This document shows, piece after piece, positions 21,533 through 32,157 of a stretch of DNA of 39,258 bases. The position numbers and the translations under genes are program-made. The stretch is taken from assembly GCA_003427395.1 (NCBI GenBank), contig BFEA01000894.1, positions 81,058-120,315 on the forward strand, written 5' to 3'. Each line of letters begins with the position of its first letter. The first letter of the stretch is position 1. Under the pieces are notes generated by a model. The model was not told the origin of the DNA. It ran no database searches and saw nothing but the letters and a program-made list of their open reading frames with translations. Source of the DNA: Chara braunii. Taxonomy: Eukaryota > Streptophyta > Charophyceae > Charales > Characeae.

Positions 21533-22815
21533 ATGACAGAAGGTGGAAGACTCAATAACGGTCCTTGGGACAAAATGAAAAAGTTAATTGAAACGGTTGG
21601 GGAAAACATTGAAAAAACGGCTACAACTCATAAGATCGATATGTTGATTTTCAAGTGAAATAATCTTGTACAATTTCTTTCAACTTTGAAACAATTGGCA
21701 ACTGCTTATGAGTAAAATGAGCAGACGATGTTGAAAAACGTGATGGCGTGGGTATATATAGACGTGTGTGATGATGTAGTAAAGTTGGTCTTTGAAGCGA
21801 ACAGTTGGAACAATTTCGAGAGACTGATGATTGCCAAGTTTTCAGAGTCACCTGAAAGTGAAGATAGAAAGGGGAAGAGAAAGCAAAACGATTTTGGTAG
21901 TGATGACGGTAGCGAAAAGGATTAATTAAAACATCATCATAAACTCACCAAGGCTAAAAGGGTTGCGCGTAACTTGGTTCAAGAGACATGGGAGTTGAAA
22001 GCATTAGACCATGTGAATCTCGAGGAGATGTTCCAATCACTTTGGATATTAAGTCGATAACTCGTATACAAGACAAACAGCTAAGTAGGAAGAAAATGAG
22101 GCGGCGAGCTATAGATTACTATAAATCTTTGAAATATGTTTACTGTGCTCTAAAAGGTAATGGTATAAAATTTTGTAGACATTTCAAATTGGATGTTGAA
22201 AAGGATATTGTTATGAGAAATGAGGAAGGAATCTCGTTTGACTGGAATAATTCCCGATCATTCTGGTGGAAGGGGATAAGAGGAGTATTAAAGATGTAAT
22301 ATTTGAGCGAATGTGGAGCAGGATTAAGTATTCGAATTAGATTGTAGAGAGTTAGATTGATGTTCCACCCGGTTTTCTCTTATCACCAAATGAAATTGAA
22401 GTATCAAGTGGAAGCGATGGTGATCATCAAGATAGAGATATATCGAATCTCCAAAGGATATTTCATCTCTTAGAGCAGAGAGATATTGAGAGAAAAATTT
22501 TACAAAAATATAAATTCCTCTTTTCGATGATAATTTTGTTTCCATTTTTTTGGAAAAATTTGAACAGCTTGCATTTATTAGTAAATGGGATGATCATAAA
22601 ATGTTGCGATGATTTTTTAGATATGTTGAAAAAAACCTTCTGGATGTAGTCTGAAAAATAGTTGAAGCATCAACATGGTCGGATTTTCGAGATGTCATGT
22701 TAGAGAAGTTTTGGCTCGGGGATAAATTAACAACGTTAGAGGATTTGAAAATGTCAAGTGGGATGCGTGCGCAGTAGAAAAGAGTAAAGAAATGGTGGAA
22801 TAATAAAAGGAAGAG

Positions 22816-23010
22816 CTAGGCTACCAGCCGGGCCGCTCGGGTCCCGGGTGGCCAGCCCGTGTAAGGACAAGGGAGTGTTCCAGCAAAAAAACAAAAAAAT
22901 TCAAAAACTCCGAAAACAAACTATGTTATGCAGTAAAATAAACTGAACAACTTTTGCCTTAGGGTCACATCAAAATTCTTTACCAAATTTAAAACATAAA
23001 ATAAAAATTT

Positions 23011-23067
<57 letters not shown>

Positions 23068-23147
23068 TCGACGATATATATATATATACTTTTTGAATCT
23101 TTTTGGCTCGGCCAGGCAAGTGACCCCGGGCCACTCTGGTAGCCTAG
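22816..23147. mobile_element. hAT-like MITE inserted in gag
   Basis: A 332-bp element has perfect 12-bp terminal inverted repeats, CTAGGCTACCAG at the left and CTGGTAGCCTAG at the right, extending imperfectly through GC-rich DNA for about 45 bp. AGGAAGAG occurs directly outside both ends (22808-22815 and 23148-23155), an 8-bp target duplication as made by hAT transposases. The interior is AT-rich with a long TA microsatellite and no coding capacity, so it would depend on a transposase in trans. The gag sequence on either side shows it landed in the older retroelement. Confidence 0.9.
23013..23089. repeat. TA microsatellite within the MITE
   Basis: TA dinucleotides run from about 23013 to 23067 with one TG interruption, then TCGACG, then a further TA run to 23089. 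Confidence 0.95.
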
Positions 23148-23475
23148 AGGAAGAGAGATTTAACCCTTATTTCAATGCTCTCACAAGTGAGAGGAATGAT
23201 GAAAGACATTCGGAAAGGCTTATGTTATGAGCATCAGCGAGAAAAGCAAGGAAGTGAACAACGAATGGTGAATCGACATGTTATAAGTAAAAAAATAAGA
23301 AGCTTTGTTTAGATGACCTCTCACCGCCAACTGCTAAGGAGGAGGAGCGTTGCAAGTTAGTGTTCGAAGTCGACAAGAGCAACTAGGGAAGATGGGAAGA
23401 GAATATTGGAAGAATATTGTGCGTAAAAGATGTGGTGAAGTCGGACATACTCTGAGTACGTATAAGGGGTGTTTA

Positions 23476-25130
23476 ATTTCTGGTTTGATTTTTTACCAAA
23501 CTTTATAATTTTGTGAGGGATTATGAATTTTTATATTTTCATCTTCTCATAAACAGTATTTGTGTGAGATCATTTTATAAATATATTGATCTAAGTTTGT
23601 TGAAGTTCACTATATTCGGTATTATTTGTGTAACATTGTTTGAGATGTCGTATATTCAATAAGGATGTCGATCCACGTCCTGATTCATGATTCAAATTGT
23701 TTATTTTGTTGTTGTATTTGACATCATGGACAAGTGTATGTGATCTTTCCTTTAGATCAACCTGACCCTTGGCCGCGAGGGGGCCAAAGGAGGGGGCGAG
23801 AAGAGGTCCGCCTGAGCGGAGGGCGTAGGGGGGGGTCCGCGGTAGAAAGTGACAGGCAGCGCTAGTGAGTCGAGCGCGGGCGCTCACAAAGGGGGAAGGG
23901 TGACTCGGGTCCAGGGTGCCCGAATGAAAAGGGGAAGTAGGAGGGTTAGGAAAATCCTAAGCCCTATGAAAGCCCAAAGAAAACGCTAATCGGGTTTTGA
24001 GTGATTAGGGTAGGGTATCAGTGGCCTAATCAAGAAAAAAAAATAGCAACCATTGAGGGGGAGGGGAAGAGAAAAATAAATAAACAATGAAATTTCGAGA
24101 AAAAAATAAAAATAAATGAATAAATAAAGAATAAAAATAATTAAAGAAATAAGGAAACAAAACGTGAAGAGGGAAATAATCTATATATTTTTGGAATTTT
24201 CGGCAGCATTTCCCTACCCCGCATGGGGTCATGAATGTACCAAGGGGAAGGATAGACCAAGATAAGCACACTAGGTTTCAAAATGCCGCAAATTAAAAAT
24301 TTTAGAAAATTAAAAAAAAAAATTAAAATAAAATAAAATAAAATAAAGAAATAAGTAAATAGATAAGTAGATAAGGAGGTGAAGAGAAATTAAGTGTTGG
24401 ATTTTTCAAAAATTTCGGCAGCATTTCATTACCTCCACGTGGTCAAAATGTGTGCCGAAAGCAAGAATGACTAACTCATAGTCAAATTTTAAAGGTGCCA
24501 CAAAGGAATTCAAATTTTCAGAATAAATAAAAAGAAAAATGAAATAGATCAGAAAATGAGAAAAGAAGTTGGGGAATAAGCTAATTCGAGTTTTTGGAAA
24601 AAAGAGGAAATATAAATCAAAAGAAAGATAAAAAGAAGAAAAACGGAAAATTTCGAAGTTGGGGGGAAGGGGGATGAAAAAGTGAAGCAGAGAAACGAGA
24701 GAAATAGATGAGAGAAAAAAAAAAAGTGAAGGGGGAGAAGGGGGATGTGATGGGGTTGTAGTTAGGGGAGCGGAGAGTGAGAGAATGAGAGAGAAAGGGA
24801 TAGGAAAGGTGGAGAGGGATCAAGAAGCAAAGAGAAAAGAGGAGAAAAAAAGAAAATAAATGAATAAAATAGAGTATAATAGTGGGTGGTGGGAGAAAAG
24901 GTGGGGTGAGGAGAGGGGTATGAGTAGTGAGAGTGATTAGAAGGAAGTGAGTGAGGTAGAAGAGGAAGAAGTAGAGGGGGTGGGTAAGAGGAGAGAGAAA
25001 AGGTAGAGAAAGTGGATTAGTAGGGAGAGGGAAGAGAGAGATGATACCTGACTCTTGGTATCCCCAAGGGCACAAGGTATACCAAGACCAAGAGGGTTTT
25101 GGCCTTCACTGCAAAAAACCAACTGGAGGG
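23476..25130. other. Non-coding purine-rich region downstream of gag
   Basis: No pol-like sequence follows the gag. A GC-rich island of about 180 bp (23757-23935) contains GGCCGCGAGGGGGCC. From about 23950 the plus strand is dominated by A and G, most strongly at 24520-25050. TTTCGGCAGCATTTC occurs at about 24199 and 24413, each followed by a similar stretch of about 90 bp ending in TGCC[G/A]CAAA. CTTGGTAT and ATACCAAG form an inverted repeat near 25056-25088. Open frames on the minus strand here are low-complexity. Confidence 0.55.
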
Positions 25131-25135
25131 GGGAG

Positions 25136-25159
25136 GGGGCTGAGATCTTGATCAGCCCC
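25136..25159. repeat. 8-bp perfect inverted repeat
   Basis: GGGGCTGA (25136-25143) pairs with TCAGCCCC (25152-25159) across an 8-nt loop. Confidence 0.7.
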
Positions 25160-25207
25160 TAGCAGCAGCACTGCAAATCCATGGTGTGCTGTGTGAGCAG
25201 ACCGTCA

Positions 25208-25335
25208 CCACTGTAGAGCAACCCCTGATTAGGGGGTCTTCACGGTCCACAGCGCGCTGCCACGTGGCACTGCACCACTGTAGAGCAGCCCCTTCACGGT
25301 CCACAGCAGGCTGCCACGTGGCACTGCAGATGGGG
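25208..25335. repeat. Tandem repeat adjacent to the assembly gap
   Basis: CCACTGTAGAGCA, then CACGGTCCACAGC, then GGCTGCCACGTGGCACTGCA-type sequence occurs twice about 67 bp apart. The second copy lacks a 13-bp internal segment. Further copies may lie inside the N gap that follows. Confidence 0.85.
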
Positions 25336-25379
25336 ACGGACACAGGTAGCAGCAGCCACAGTGCCTCCTCATCGCGGGG

Positions 25380-25540
25380 NNNNNNNNNNNNNNNNNNNNN
25401 NNNNNNNNNNNNNNNNNNNNNNNNNNNNNNNNNNNNNNNNNNNNNNNNNNNNNNNNNNNNNNNNNNNNNNNNNNNNNNNNNNNNNNNNNNNNNNNNNNNN
25501 NNNNNNNNNNNNNNNNNNNNNNNNNNNNNNNNNNNNNNNN
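25380..25540. other. Assembly gap (161 N)
   Basis: Positions 25380-25540 are all N. Open frames through the gap have no meaning. Confidence 1.
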
Positions 25541-26091
25541 CGTCGCACATGAACGCGCCACGTGCCCACAGGGGGGGGGGTAAATAGCTGGCACGGCACG
25601 TCTTCAAGACCAGCGTGTCGCCTTACCAGCCCATGCATACACTGTGACCAGTATGTTATAGAGGTAGCTACGCACGCATGACCAACAACTGCCCATGTTT
25701 AAACCCTGGCAGCTACAGCATCCCAGATCTTGAAAATAAATAATCCGGGTTCGAGGCAGCGTGGGCACGTGGCGCGTGCGTGTGCGGCGGCCTTGGCGTT
25801 GTGATGCGGCTTCTCTTTTCTCGCCATACGACACTCCTTTGCTGCTCCACGTCACATCACCTCGGGTTTCGCTGTTTTCCCTATTGTGCGGCGTTGGTGG
25901 GTCGGAACGGGGAACGTTCCCGCTCCGATACCAGTGTGGCGAACCCACCAGGTGTGGTGCTCCGCCTGGGATAGAGATGGAGATGGAGGATGAGAGTGAA
26001 GCAAGATGATAAAGTGCAGCTCCCACGCGAGACTCCAACGCATGTACTCCAAAACTGTGCGAATGCAGAATGATCCATAATATAGACTTTG

Positions 26092-26109
26092 GTTGGGGTA
26101 TACCCCAAC
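26092..26109. repeat. Perfect 18-bp palindrome
   Basis: GTTGGGGTATACCCCAAC reads the same on both strands. No function can be assigned. Confidence 0.9.
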
Positions 26110-26155
26110 GGACTGACTAGAATGGACTGGACAAGCTGGTACCGACAGAGCTACC

Positions 26156-26241
26156 GGCCTGACCTAGACTACCCCGACTACAACACAGGCTTGTGAGAAC
26201 GGCCTGGACTACCCCGAATACAACACAGGCCTGTAAGAATA
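26156..26241. repeat. Tandem repeat of a GGCCTG...CAACACAGGC unit
   Basis: Two units share GACTACCCCGA[C/A]TACAACACAGG and end in TGAGAAC or TAAGAATA. The first is four bases longer because of an ACCTA insertion. Confidence 0.85.
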
Positions 26242-27098
26242 GGCCAAGGGGCTGGTCTCACAGGCCAACCAGAGGTCTGCTACAGTTCTGGCCTTTTGCT
26301 GTTTGCAGGGCTTGTCCTTGATGAGCCCCGTTGCATGGGACACACCCATCAATCCTGACTTTTTGTTTCTGCAATTTTGGGAATATTCTTTGTATTGTGT
26401 TGTACTTTTACATAGGATTTACACGCGCCTTAGGACGTACTCACACTAGCAGTATCTCAAATGCATCTGACCGCACATACGACCATATCTGGATGTACCA
26501 GGCCACAATTCTACCCGGTTATAAGTAAGAAAGTCGTGGTGTGAGTATGCCCTTAGTAAGAGCGCTGATAATTCTTTATCCTTCAGGTTTTCGGATTCCA
26601 AAAATCGTGGGTGCCTATTCAAATACTTTGTCACAAGTCCTTTTTGTGCATGAACATTTTGGAGATATCCTTACAAAGTCGGTAAATGTTTTGTTGATGG
26701 ATGGTTGAATAGGAATTAACATAGGAATTCAGGCGTTTTAGATAGGTGCAACTTCACTGACATTTCCCGTAACTGTTTTGGTGCCTTTTTTTTTTTTGCG
26801 CGCATTGCATCCTTTTGCGCCGAGCTCTTGCATGCAATCTTTCCTCACCTCCCTTGCTCCTTTCTTTGCCCCATCATCGACAATCTGTAACCGTTTTTCT
26901 TCTCGCTTCCTTTGCTTGCTCTTTCCTTGTTCTAACGTCCATTGAATCTTGCTCGTGCTTCGTACTGCTTCTCGTAACCTTCTTTCCTGTCTTCGTCTAT
27001 ACGTAGGAAGGCTCTGCTGATTTTCCAAGTAACCGTAGAAGTTGGACAACAGCATGTAAGAAGGCTTTTAACTCCTCACATTGCAATCCCGATTGACT

Positions 27099-27851
27099 AT
27101 GAAATACTCTACGCGAATCGACATGGCCCTCCCACGCGTCTCCCCTTTTCTCATCTTATCCTTCTTCTATCCCTTCTCATCATTTTCTTCCCCTCGTTCC
27201 TGCAACTATAAATCTCGCATGGATTGCCGCCATGCCTCTTCCCTTGCTTTTCCTTCGCTTTCCTTTCGGTTTTTGACCTTCCCGTTTGCCTCCACTAGTG
27301 CTTGCATTAGTGGTGCTAATATTCTTGCCCGTCTAGATCTTGACATTGACGATACTTCTTGCCTTGGGCATATTTTTCTCATGGCCCCTCATAACTTTTT
27401 CCTTGGGACATTACGAGTCCCCGCCACCTGTCCCGCGCTAGTCCCCGACACTTGTTCCGCACTAGTCCCCGACACTGGTCCCGCCGGTGGTCCCGCCACA
27501 CTCGTCAGTACTTGTTCCGCCGGTGGTTCCGTCGGTACTTGGCCCCAAAATGCCATTATCTTTGCTTAGTCTCATATGGTCTCCGACACTTTTCCTTGCG
27601 GTGTCTCAGTCTCTCTTGGCAATTTCCGCCTCGTGACTGCTCCCTTTCCAGTCTCTTTCTATGTCCCACGCACATCGGTTTTTCCGACCGCGGCTCTTTA
27701 CTTGACTCATGACCCTTTGACCTTTCTTATGTCGCACTCCGACGGCCCCCTTGACCCCGTGCTCCGTTCTCATGTGTCGGTGCCCCAACACTATCTCCTT
27801 GACTCCTTTCTTCCTACAGCGTGCAGCCCAGGACATTATTTTTTTCGATAG
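27099..27851 (+). pseudogene. Unrecognised open frame with one internal stop
   Basis: I do not recognise this sequence. An ATG at 27099 opens a frame to a TAG at 27567-27569. The same frame then stays open to a second TAG at 27849-27851, about 250 codons in all with one interruption. The first part has hydrophobic Phe/Ser-rich stretches (residues about 8-30 and 45-65), which could be membrane segments or just the effect of the pyrimidine-rich strand. It then has a Pro/Val/Cys-rich repeat (ALVPDT twice, PAGGPA). It runs opposite to the minus-strand gypsy element, in the region where some plant Tat elements carry antisense extra ORFs. It could equally be a chance frame. Confidence 0.22.
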
Positions 27852-28340
27852 TCCTTCTTCTTTCGGGAAGGAGGGCCGCTTTTATTATTCTCTTGTGGTC
27901 TTTCCCCGCTTGCTATTCTACTAATTTCTTCTTGGTCCAGTGGTTCCGGCGACCCAGGGCATTCTCTAGGCCCGTAGGCACTGACACTTATGCCTTAGCC
28001 TTCCATCCTTCCTCTCTCTCTTTCCTCCTGCTTCTCTGTTGTGCATAATTATGCCGTATACCACCTCTCAGGGGTCAGGGCTTGTTTCCGGACCCATCGG
28101 TCCCGACACATTCCCCCTACTCATTCGCGATGTCCTCATCACGCACTAATAAGTGGGCAATGGGGGGATCGACTTGGGGAAAGGTAGATAGGGGTGAGGG
28201 AGTGAGATAGAATAGGAGGTTAGTTTGCCAGGGTCCTTTTCTCAATCTTTCCGTTATGTCTTTTCCTCTGCTGTCTGCCTTCTTGCTTCTTTAGTGCGTG
28301 CTTCTTCCCCAAGCTTGAGTCATCTCAACAATCAACTTTT
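27852..28340. other. Non-coding stretch with a possible 3' LTR edge
   Basis: No gene recognised. On the minus strand, GAGTAGGGGGAATG runs directly into TGTCGGGACC (start at 28108). This resembles a polypurine tract followed by the start of a 3' LTR. No matching LTR end or second copy is visible, so the assignment is weak. Confidence 0.25.
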
Positions 28341-28343
28341 TGG

Positions 28344-28480
28344 CCCGTGCAATTTGTGTTTCTGACCATTCTCAATGTATCATATAATCGTTTTTTTTGC
28401 CCGTGCAATCCGTTTTCTGGCCATTCTCAATGCATCATATAATCGGTTTTTTGACCTGTGCAATCCGTGCATCTGGCCAC
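28344..28480. repeat. 56-bp tandem array (three copies)
   Basis: CC[C/T]GTGCAAT starts at about 28344, 28400 and 28455. The first two units continue into CTGACCATTCTCAATG or CTGGCCATTCTCAATG and CATCATATAATCG-type sequence. Confidence 0.85.
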
Positions 28481-28845
28481 CTTTTCCCCCCACTCAAATG
28501 TGATGCTCCCCTCTTTCTTGGCCTTGTGCTTGCTCAAGCCCGGTTTGTTCCTCTGTTTGGTTTTATTCTTAGTTTGCCCATTCTCTTTGCCTTTTGCTAA
28601 CCCTTTCCGTATTTGGTCTCATTCAACGCCCTTAGCCTTTTCTTAGGCTTCCCGTACTCATTCTCGTACAGTCTCACCCCGTGCTTTTCATGACCATTTT
28701 GCTAGGGCTCTCGAATGCTTTTTAAGTTGTTTCTTGCAATTCTTCAGTTTGATCTGGTAGCTTCCTCAACCCCTTCTTAGACAATTCCGTATACGAGTCT
28801 CCTTGGTCATTCTGACAAGCTTCCCTTGCTATGTTTTCAGGCAGT

Positions 28846-29515
28846 CTTTCATGCAAAAAATTTTGTCAGGTCTTTCTCAAGTCCGAGCTCAGTGAATGTT
28901 TTACATGCATTTATTCCAGGAAATTTTGCCAAACCTTTCTCAAGTCCGAGCTCAAGCAATTTCACATAAATTTCTCTCTAGCGTCTTGCCAAGTCTCTCT
29001 CAAGCTCAAGCTCAATCAATTTCACATATATTTCTTTCTGGCGTCTTGCCAGACCTTTATCAAGCCCAAACTCAATCCAAATCTCACATATATTTCTTTC
29101 TCGCGTCTTTCGCAAGTTCAAGCTCAATCCATTCTCTCATACCTTTCTTTCAGGCGTCTTGTCAGACCTTCCTCAAGCCCAATCTCTATCCATTCTCACA
29201 TACATTTCTTTTTGGCATCTTGCCAGACCTTTCTCAAGTCCAGGCTTAATCAATTTCGCTCTAGCATCTTACCAGACCTTTCTCAAACTCAAACTCTCAT
29301 ACATTTGTTTCTAGCATCTTGCTAGACCTTTCTCAAACCCAAACTCAATCCATTCTCTCGTACATTTTTTTCTGGCGTCTTGCCAAACCTTTCTCAAATC
29401 CAGGCTCAATCAATTTCTCTATGGCGTCTTGTCAGACCTTTCTCAAGCCCAAACTCACATACGTTTCTCTCTGGCATCTTGCCAGACCTTTCTCAAACCC
29501 ACACTTAATCAATTC
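28846..29515. repeat. Irregular tandem array of CTTGCCAGACCTTTCTCAAG units
   Basis: About eleven units share GC[G/A]TCTTGCCAGACCTTTCTC, then AAGC[C/T]CAA[A/G]CTCAATC, then CACATA[T/C]ATTTCTTTCT. Unit length varies from about 47 to 62 bp. The 164-codon plus-strand frame at 28831-29325 simply translates the repeat (FFLASCQTFLK-type peptides). Confidence 0.88.
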
Positions 29516-29994
29516 GTATTTTTTTGATTGTCGTTCCTTTCGCATGCTTTGTCATGGGGTAGATGGTATGCCTTTCCCCCACTCAATCGTGATGTCCCCA
29601 TCGTGCAACTGATTCTCACTTGGAGGTACGCAGACCTTACCTGCCAACTAAGTGGACGGATGCCGGCCCATTAGCCCTTAAAAGGAAGGATGATCAGTCC
29701 TCCCCCCACTGATAACTCACCCCATCTTTCACTTAGTCCGATGACCACTTCCTTGGAGACGGGTGTCATTATTGAGGTACCTCCTCGCATCTGACAGGCA
29801 AGTTCGGTTCATGTCTTCTAGGACCCCGTCATACCGTAAGTGACTCCCTCGCGAAAACTTCACTCAATTCCATGTGGGAATCGTTCCTCCCGAGTGGTAA
29901 GTTTTATGGATCCGACCTCTTCCTTCTCAAGAGAGTTGTGACTCTCTATTAGTTTGCGAGTGTAGTTACGAAGACCTCGCGGTTAGTCCAAGGA
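29516..29994. other. Non-coding stretch
   Basis: No array and no gene recognised. Sequence composition is more balanced than in the flanking arrays. Confidence 0.4.
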
Positions 29995-30427
29995 ATGGTT
30001 GTAATGTTCTGGCAGGGCGGTGTCAATGCCTTGTGGTGGTGGCGGACTCCGCCCGGTACCTCGCCCCGACCTTCCTCTTGGACGGTGCCACTTGACTTAG
30101 TGCGAGTAGTCTTGGTCCATCCCAAACGGCCAGGCCGCCACTTAACGGTGTGGCGTGTGGTTGGAGAGGGTCAACTAGACTTAGAAGAGCAAACTGTTGG
30201 CCCATCTTGATGCCCTGGACGTTTTAGGAACTCAACATGCGGCGCAATTTGAACCCTCTGGCTATTGCTCGTTACCGGAGCTGGTTCCGGATGTCGAGTA
30301 TCATATTCAATATTGTGATCCTTTAACCTGGTGTTCTACTTATGAGGAACATGTCGCGCTTGAACATTTTCCTATGGGATGGAGGTTCCGGGGTTGCGGT
30401 GCAGACACCGGTATCCCCCTCATGTGA
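29995..30427 (+). other. Pair of overlapping open frames, possible broken gene
   Basis: A frame from the ATG at 29995 to 30210 (71 codons) overlaps a frame open to 30427 that lacks an ATG. A single shift near 30200 would carry one into the other. The second part (residues such as LPELVPDVEYHIQYCDPLTW and HFPMGWRFRGCGADTGIP) has a protein-like, mixed composition unlike the low-complexity frames around it, and this is the only balanced-composition interval inside the pyrimidine-rich belt. I do not recognise a family. It could be a captured gene fragment, a remnant of another element, or chance. Confidence 0.22.
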
Positions 30428-30599
30428 GGCTTGAGAAGAGAAGGAGGAAGACTCAATCTTTTGCTATTTTCATGGTCAATCCGGCGAGCTCTTTTCAATT
30501 TGTCTAGGGTCCTCTGTTTAATTCTCAGACAAATGCTCAATCCAATGCTCTTTCCAAATCTTTCTTAAGGTTGATTCTCGTGGGTAATTCGACAACCTC

Positions 30600-30975
30600 T
30601 TTTCAATAAGGCCACTTCTCATGACCGACCCATTGGGCCATCCTCAATTCTCAATTTTTTCTCACAAGTCATTTCTCACGGCCATCCCAATGGTCTTCCT
30701 AATCTCCATCCTTCTCATTCTGACGCCTGTCTGTTTTATTCAACCCGTCGGTCTTTCCTTTCTCAATCCTTTTCTTTCAATCCCTTTTCAATGTTATTTC
30801 AATGACTGACCCGTTGACCTTTCCCATTCACATCCAGTTTTTTCATCCTTTCTCATGACTATTTCAATGACCGACCCGTCGACTTTTCCAATTCACATTT
30901 ATTTTTTTCAACCTTTCTCATGGTTATTTTCAATGACCGGCCCGATGACCTTTTCCATTCACATCACTCATTCAA
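30600..30975. repeat. Diverged repeat of about 65 bp (AATGACYGRCCCG units)
   Basis: AATGACTGACCCG, AATGACCGACCCG and AATGACCGGCCCG start at 30801, 30866 and 30932. Each is followed by TTTTCCATTCACAT-type sequence. An earlier diverged copy starts near 30618. Confidence 0.75.
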
Positions 30976-31029
30976 ACTCATTCTCAATCAACCTTTCTCA
31001 AGCAGTCATGCAAGGGGACCCCAATGACC

Positions 31030-31245
31030 ATTTCTTTTCCATCTCAAGTCGAACGGCCTGGTTATGACCATTCTTTTCCATTCTCAAGTCGAACAGCCTG
31101 GTTAGGGTCATCCATTTCCATTCTCAATTCGAACAGTCTGGTTAGGGCCGTTCCTTTCTATTCTCAATTCGAACAGCCTGGTTAGGGCCATTCCTTTCCA
31201 TTCTTAAGTCAAACAACCTGGTTAGGGTCATTCCTTTCCTTTCTC
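31030..31245. repeat. 40-bp tandem array (five copies)
   Basis: GAACAGCCTGGTTAGGGCCA-type units start at 31051, 31091, 31131, 31171 and 31211, exactly 40 bp apart. Each is followed by TTCCTTTCCATTCTCAA[G/T]TC. Confidence 0.95.
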
Positions 31246-32157
31246 TATGTTAGTGCCTGAGGGGGGTGGGCATTGATGACACGGATCCTATCTTTTACTA
31301 GAGGCGGTTAGAAGGTGATCACCTTTACAATTTTCTGCGTGCGATATCTTTCATCATTTTCTTAATACAGTTTGTTGGTTCCAATGTCCTCCTTCATACA
31401 ACCGACTCAACCGAAAACTTTCAACCTCAGGCAGTGCTGGCCCGCCCGACCGTTCAACCATAAATCCGAACGCGGGGTCCTTCTGTCCTCTTCACTCTTG
31501 CTCACTCTCACAACTTTGTCCTTTGCGACACGACTTTGATTTGGTTGGATTAGGCTCCTAGGGGAGGGCATTCGCATCCCGCTCTACCCATAGGTTCCCT
31601 AACCTCTCTTGTACTCAACAAATACTCAATGCCTTTGATTGCTCAATCAATCCATATTCATAGTCTCTATTCAAAATGCAATTTTTGTCTTGTCCAAAGT
31701 TCACAATTCAACCATCCCCATGAGTCTCATACCTATGTCCCTTGCCTATGCTTGTCGCTCAAAATCCTTTCAAGGTAGCACATCCAAAAGTAACTCAAAT
31801 ATTGTTTTATTGCTCAATGAGGCAGGCATTCTGATTAGTCCTCGTCTCTCTTACTCTAAACAAGCTTATTCATACTAGCTAAGTTTTACCACCTCAAATT
31901 GCGAAACACAAACTTTGTCAAAATGCCCCATTACGCCTAATCTCTCTTGTTGCCATTAACTCTTTGTTGCTTGGACGCTCGTTCGTCATCACTTTCCGTT
32001 GGTCCCTCGGCTCCCAGTCCGGAGGTCAGATTTCTCTTTTTCTCCACGCAGTCTCTTGCAACTCCTCTTCATTGTAAAAGTGCAAGGGTGTAGCCGCCAT
32101 TCCGACCCTCACCAGTTCCCTGATCTTGATGATCCAGTCATGTTTAATCACACCGAT
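31246..32157. other. Non-coding stretch within the repeat belt
   Basis: About 900 bp with no gene or clear array recognised. It remains pyrimidine-rich on the plus strand. Confidence 0.4.

Larger units (their letters stand above)
21533..23475 (+). pseudogene. Decayed gag of the plus-strand retroelement
   Basis: An ATG at 21533 opens a frame (MTEGGRLNNGPWDK...) that runs to 21925 with two in-frame stops (TGA about 21656, TAA about 21713). Gag-like stretches continue in shifting frames: 21988-22299; about 22290-22510 (with IDVPPGFLLSPNEIEVSSG); and 22555-22790, the clearest capsid-like part, with LEKFEQLAFISKWDDHKML, DFRDVMLEKFW and GDKLTTLEDLK. After a MITE insertion (22816-23147) the frame resumes with ERFNPYFNALTSERNDERHS. 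A zinc-knuckle remnant lies at 23422-23463 (R-K-R-C-G-E-V-G-H-T-L-S-T-Y), with the first and last Cys replaced by Arg and Tyr. Gag normally packages element RNA. This copy is dead. No protease or polymerase follows. Confidence 0.65.
25541..27098. other. Non-coding region between the two retroelements
   Basis: About 1.5 kb with no recognisable gene. It contains a perfect 18-bp palindrome (26092-26109) and a 41-45-bp tandem repeat (26156-26241). From about 26760 the plus strand becomes pyrimidine-rich and stays so to about 33400. Confidence 0.5.

Noticed and set aside
25152-25638. Open frames of 63-151 codons on both strands
   Set aside because: More than a third of each is unknown sequence from the N gap.
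28831-29325. A 164-codon plus-strand frame with FFLASCQTFLK-type repeats
   Set aside because: Unit lengths are irregular and the peptide shifts in and out of phase. It is explained by the tandem array.
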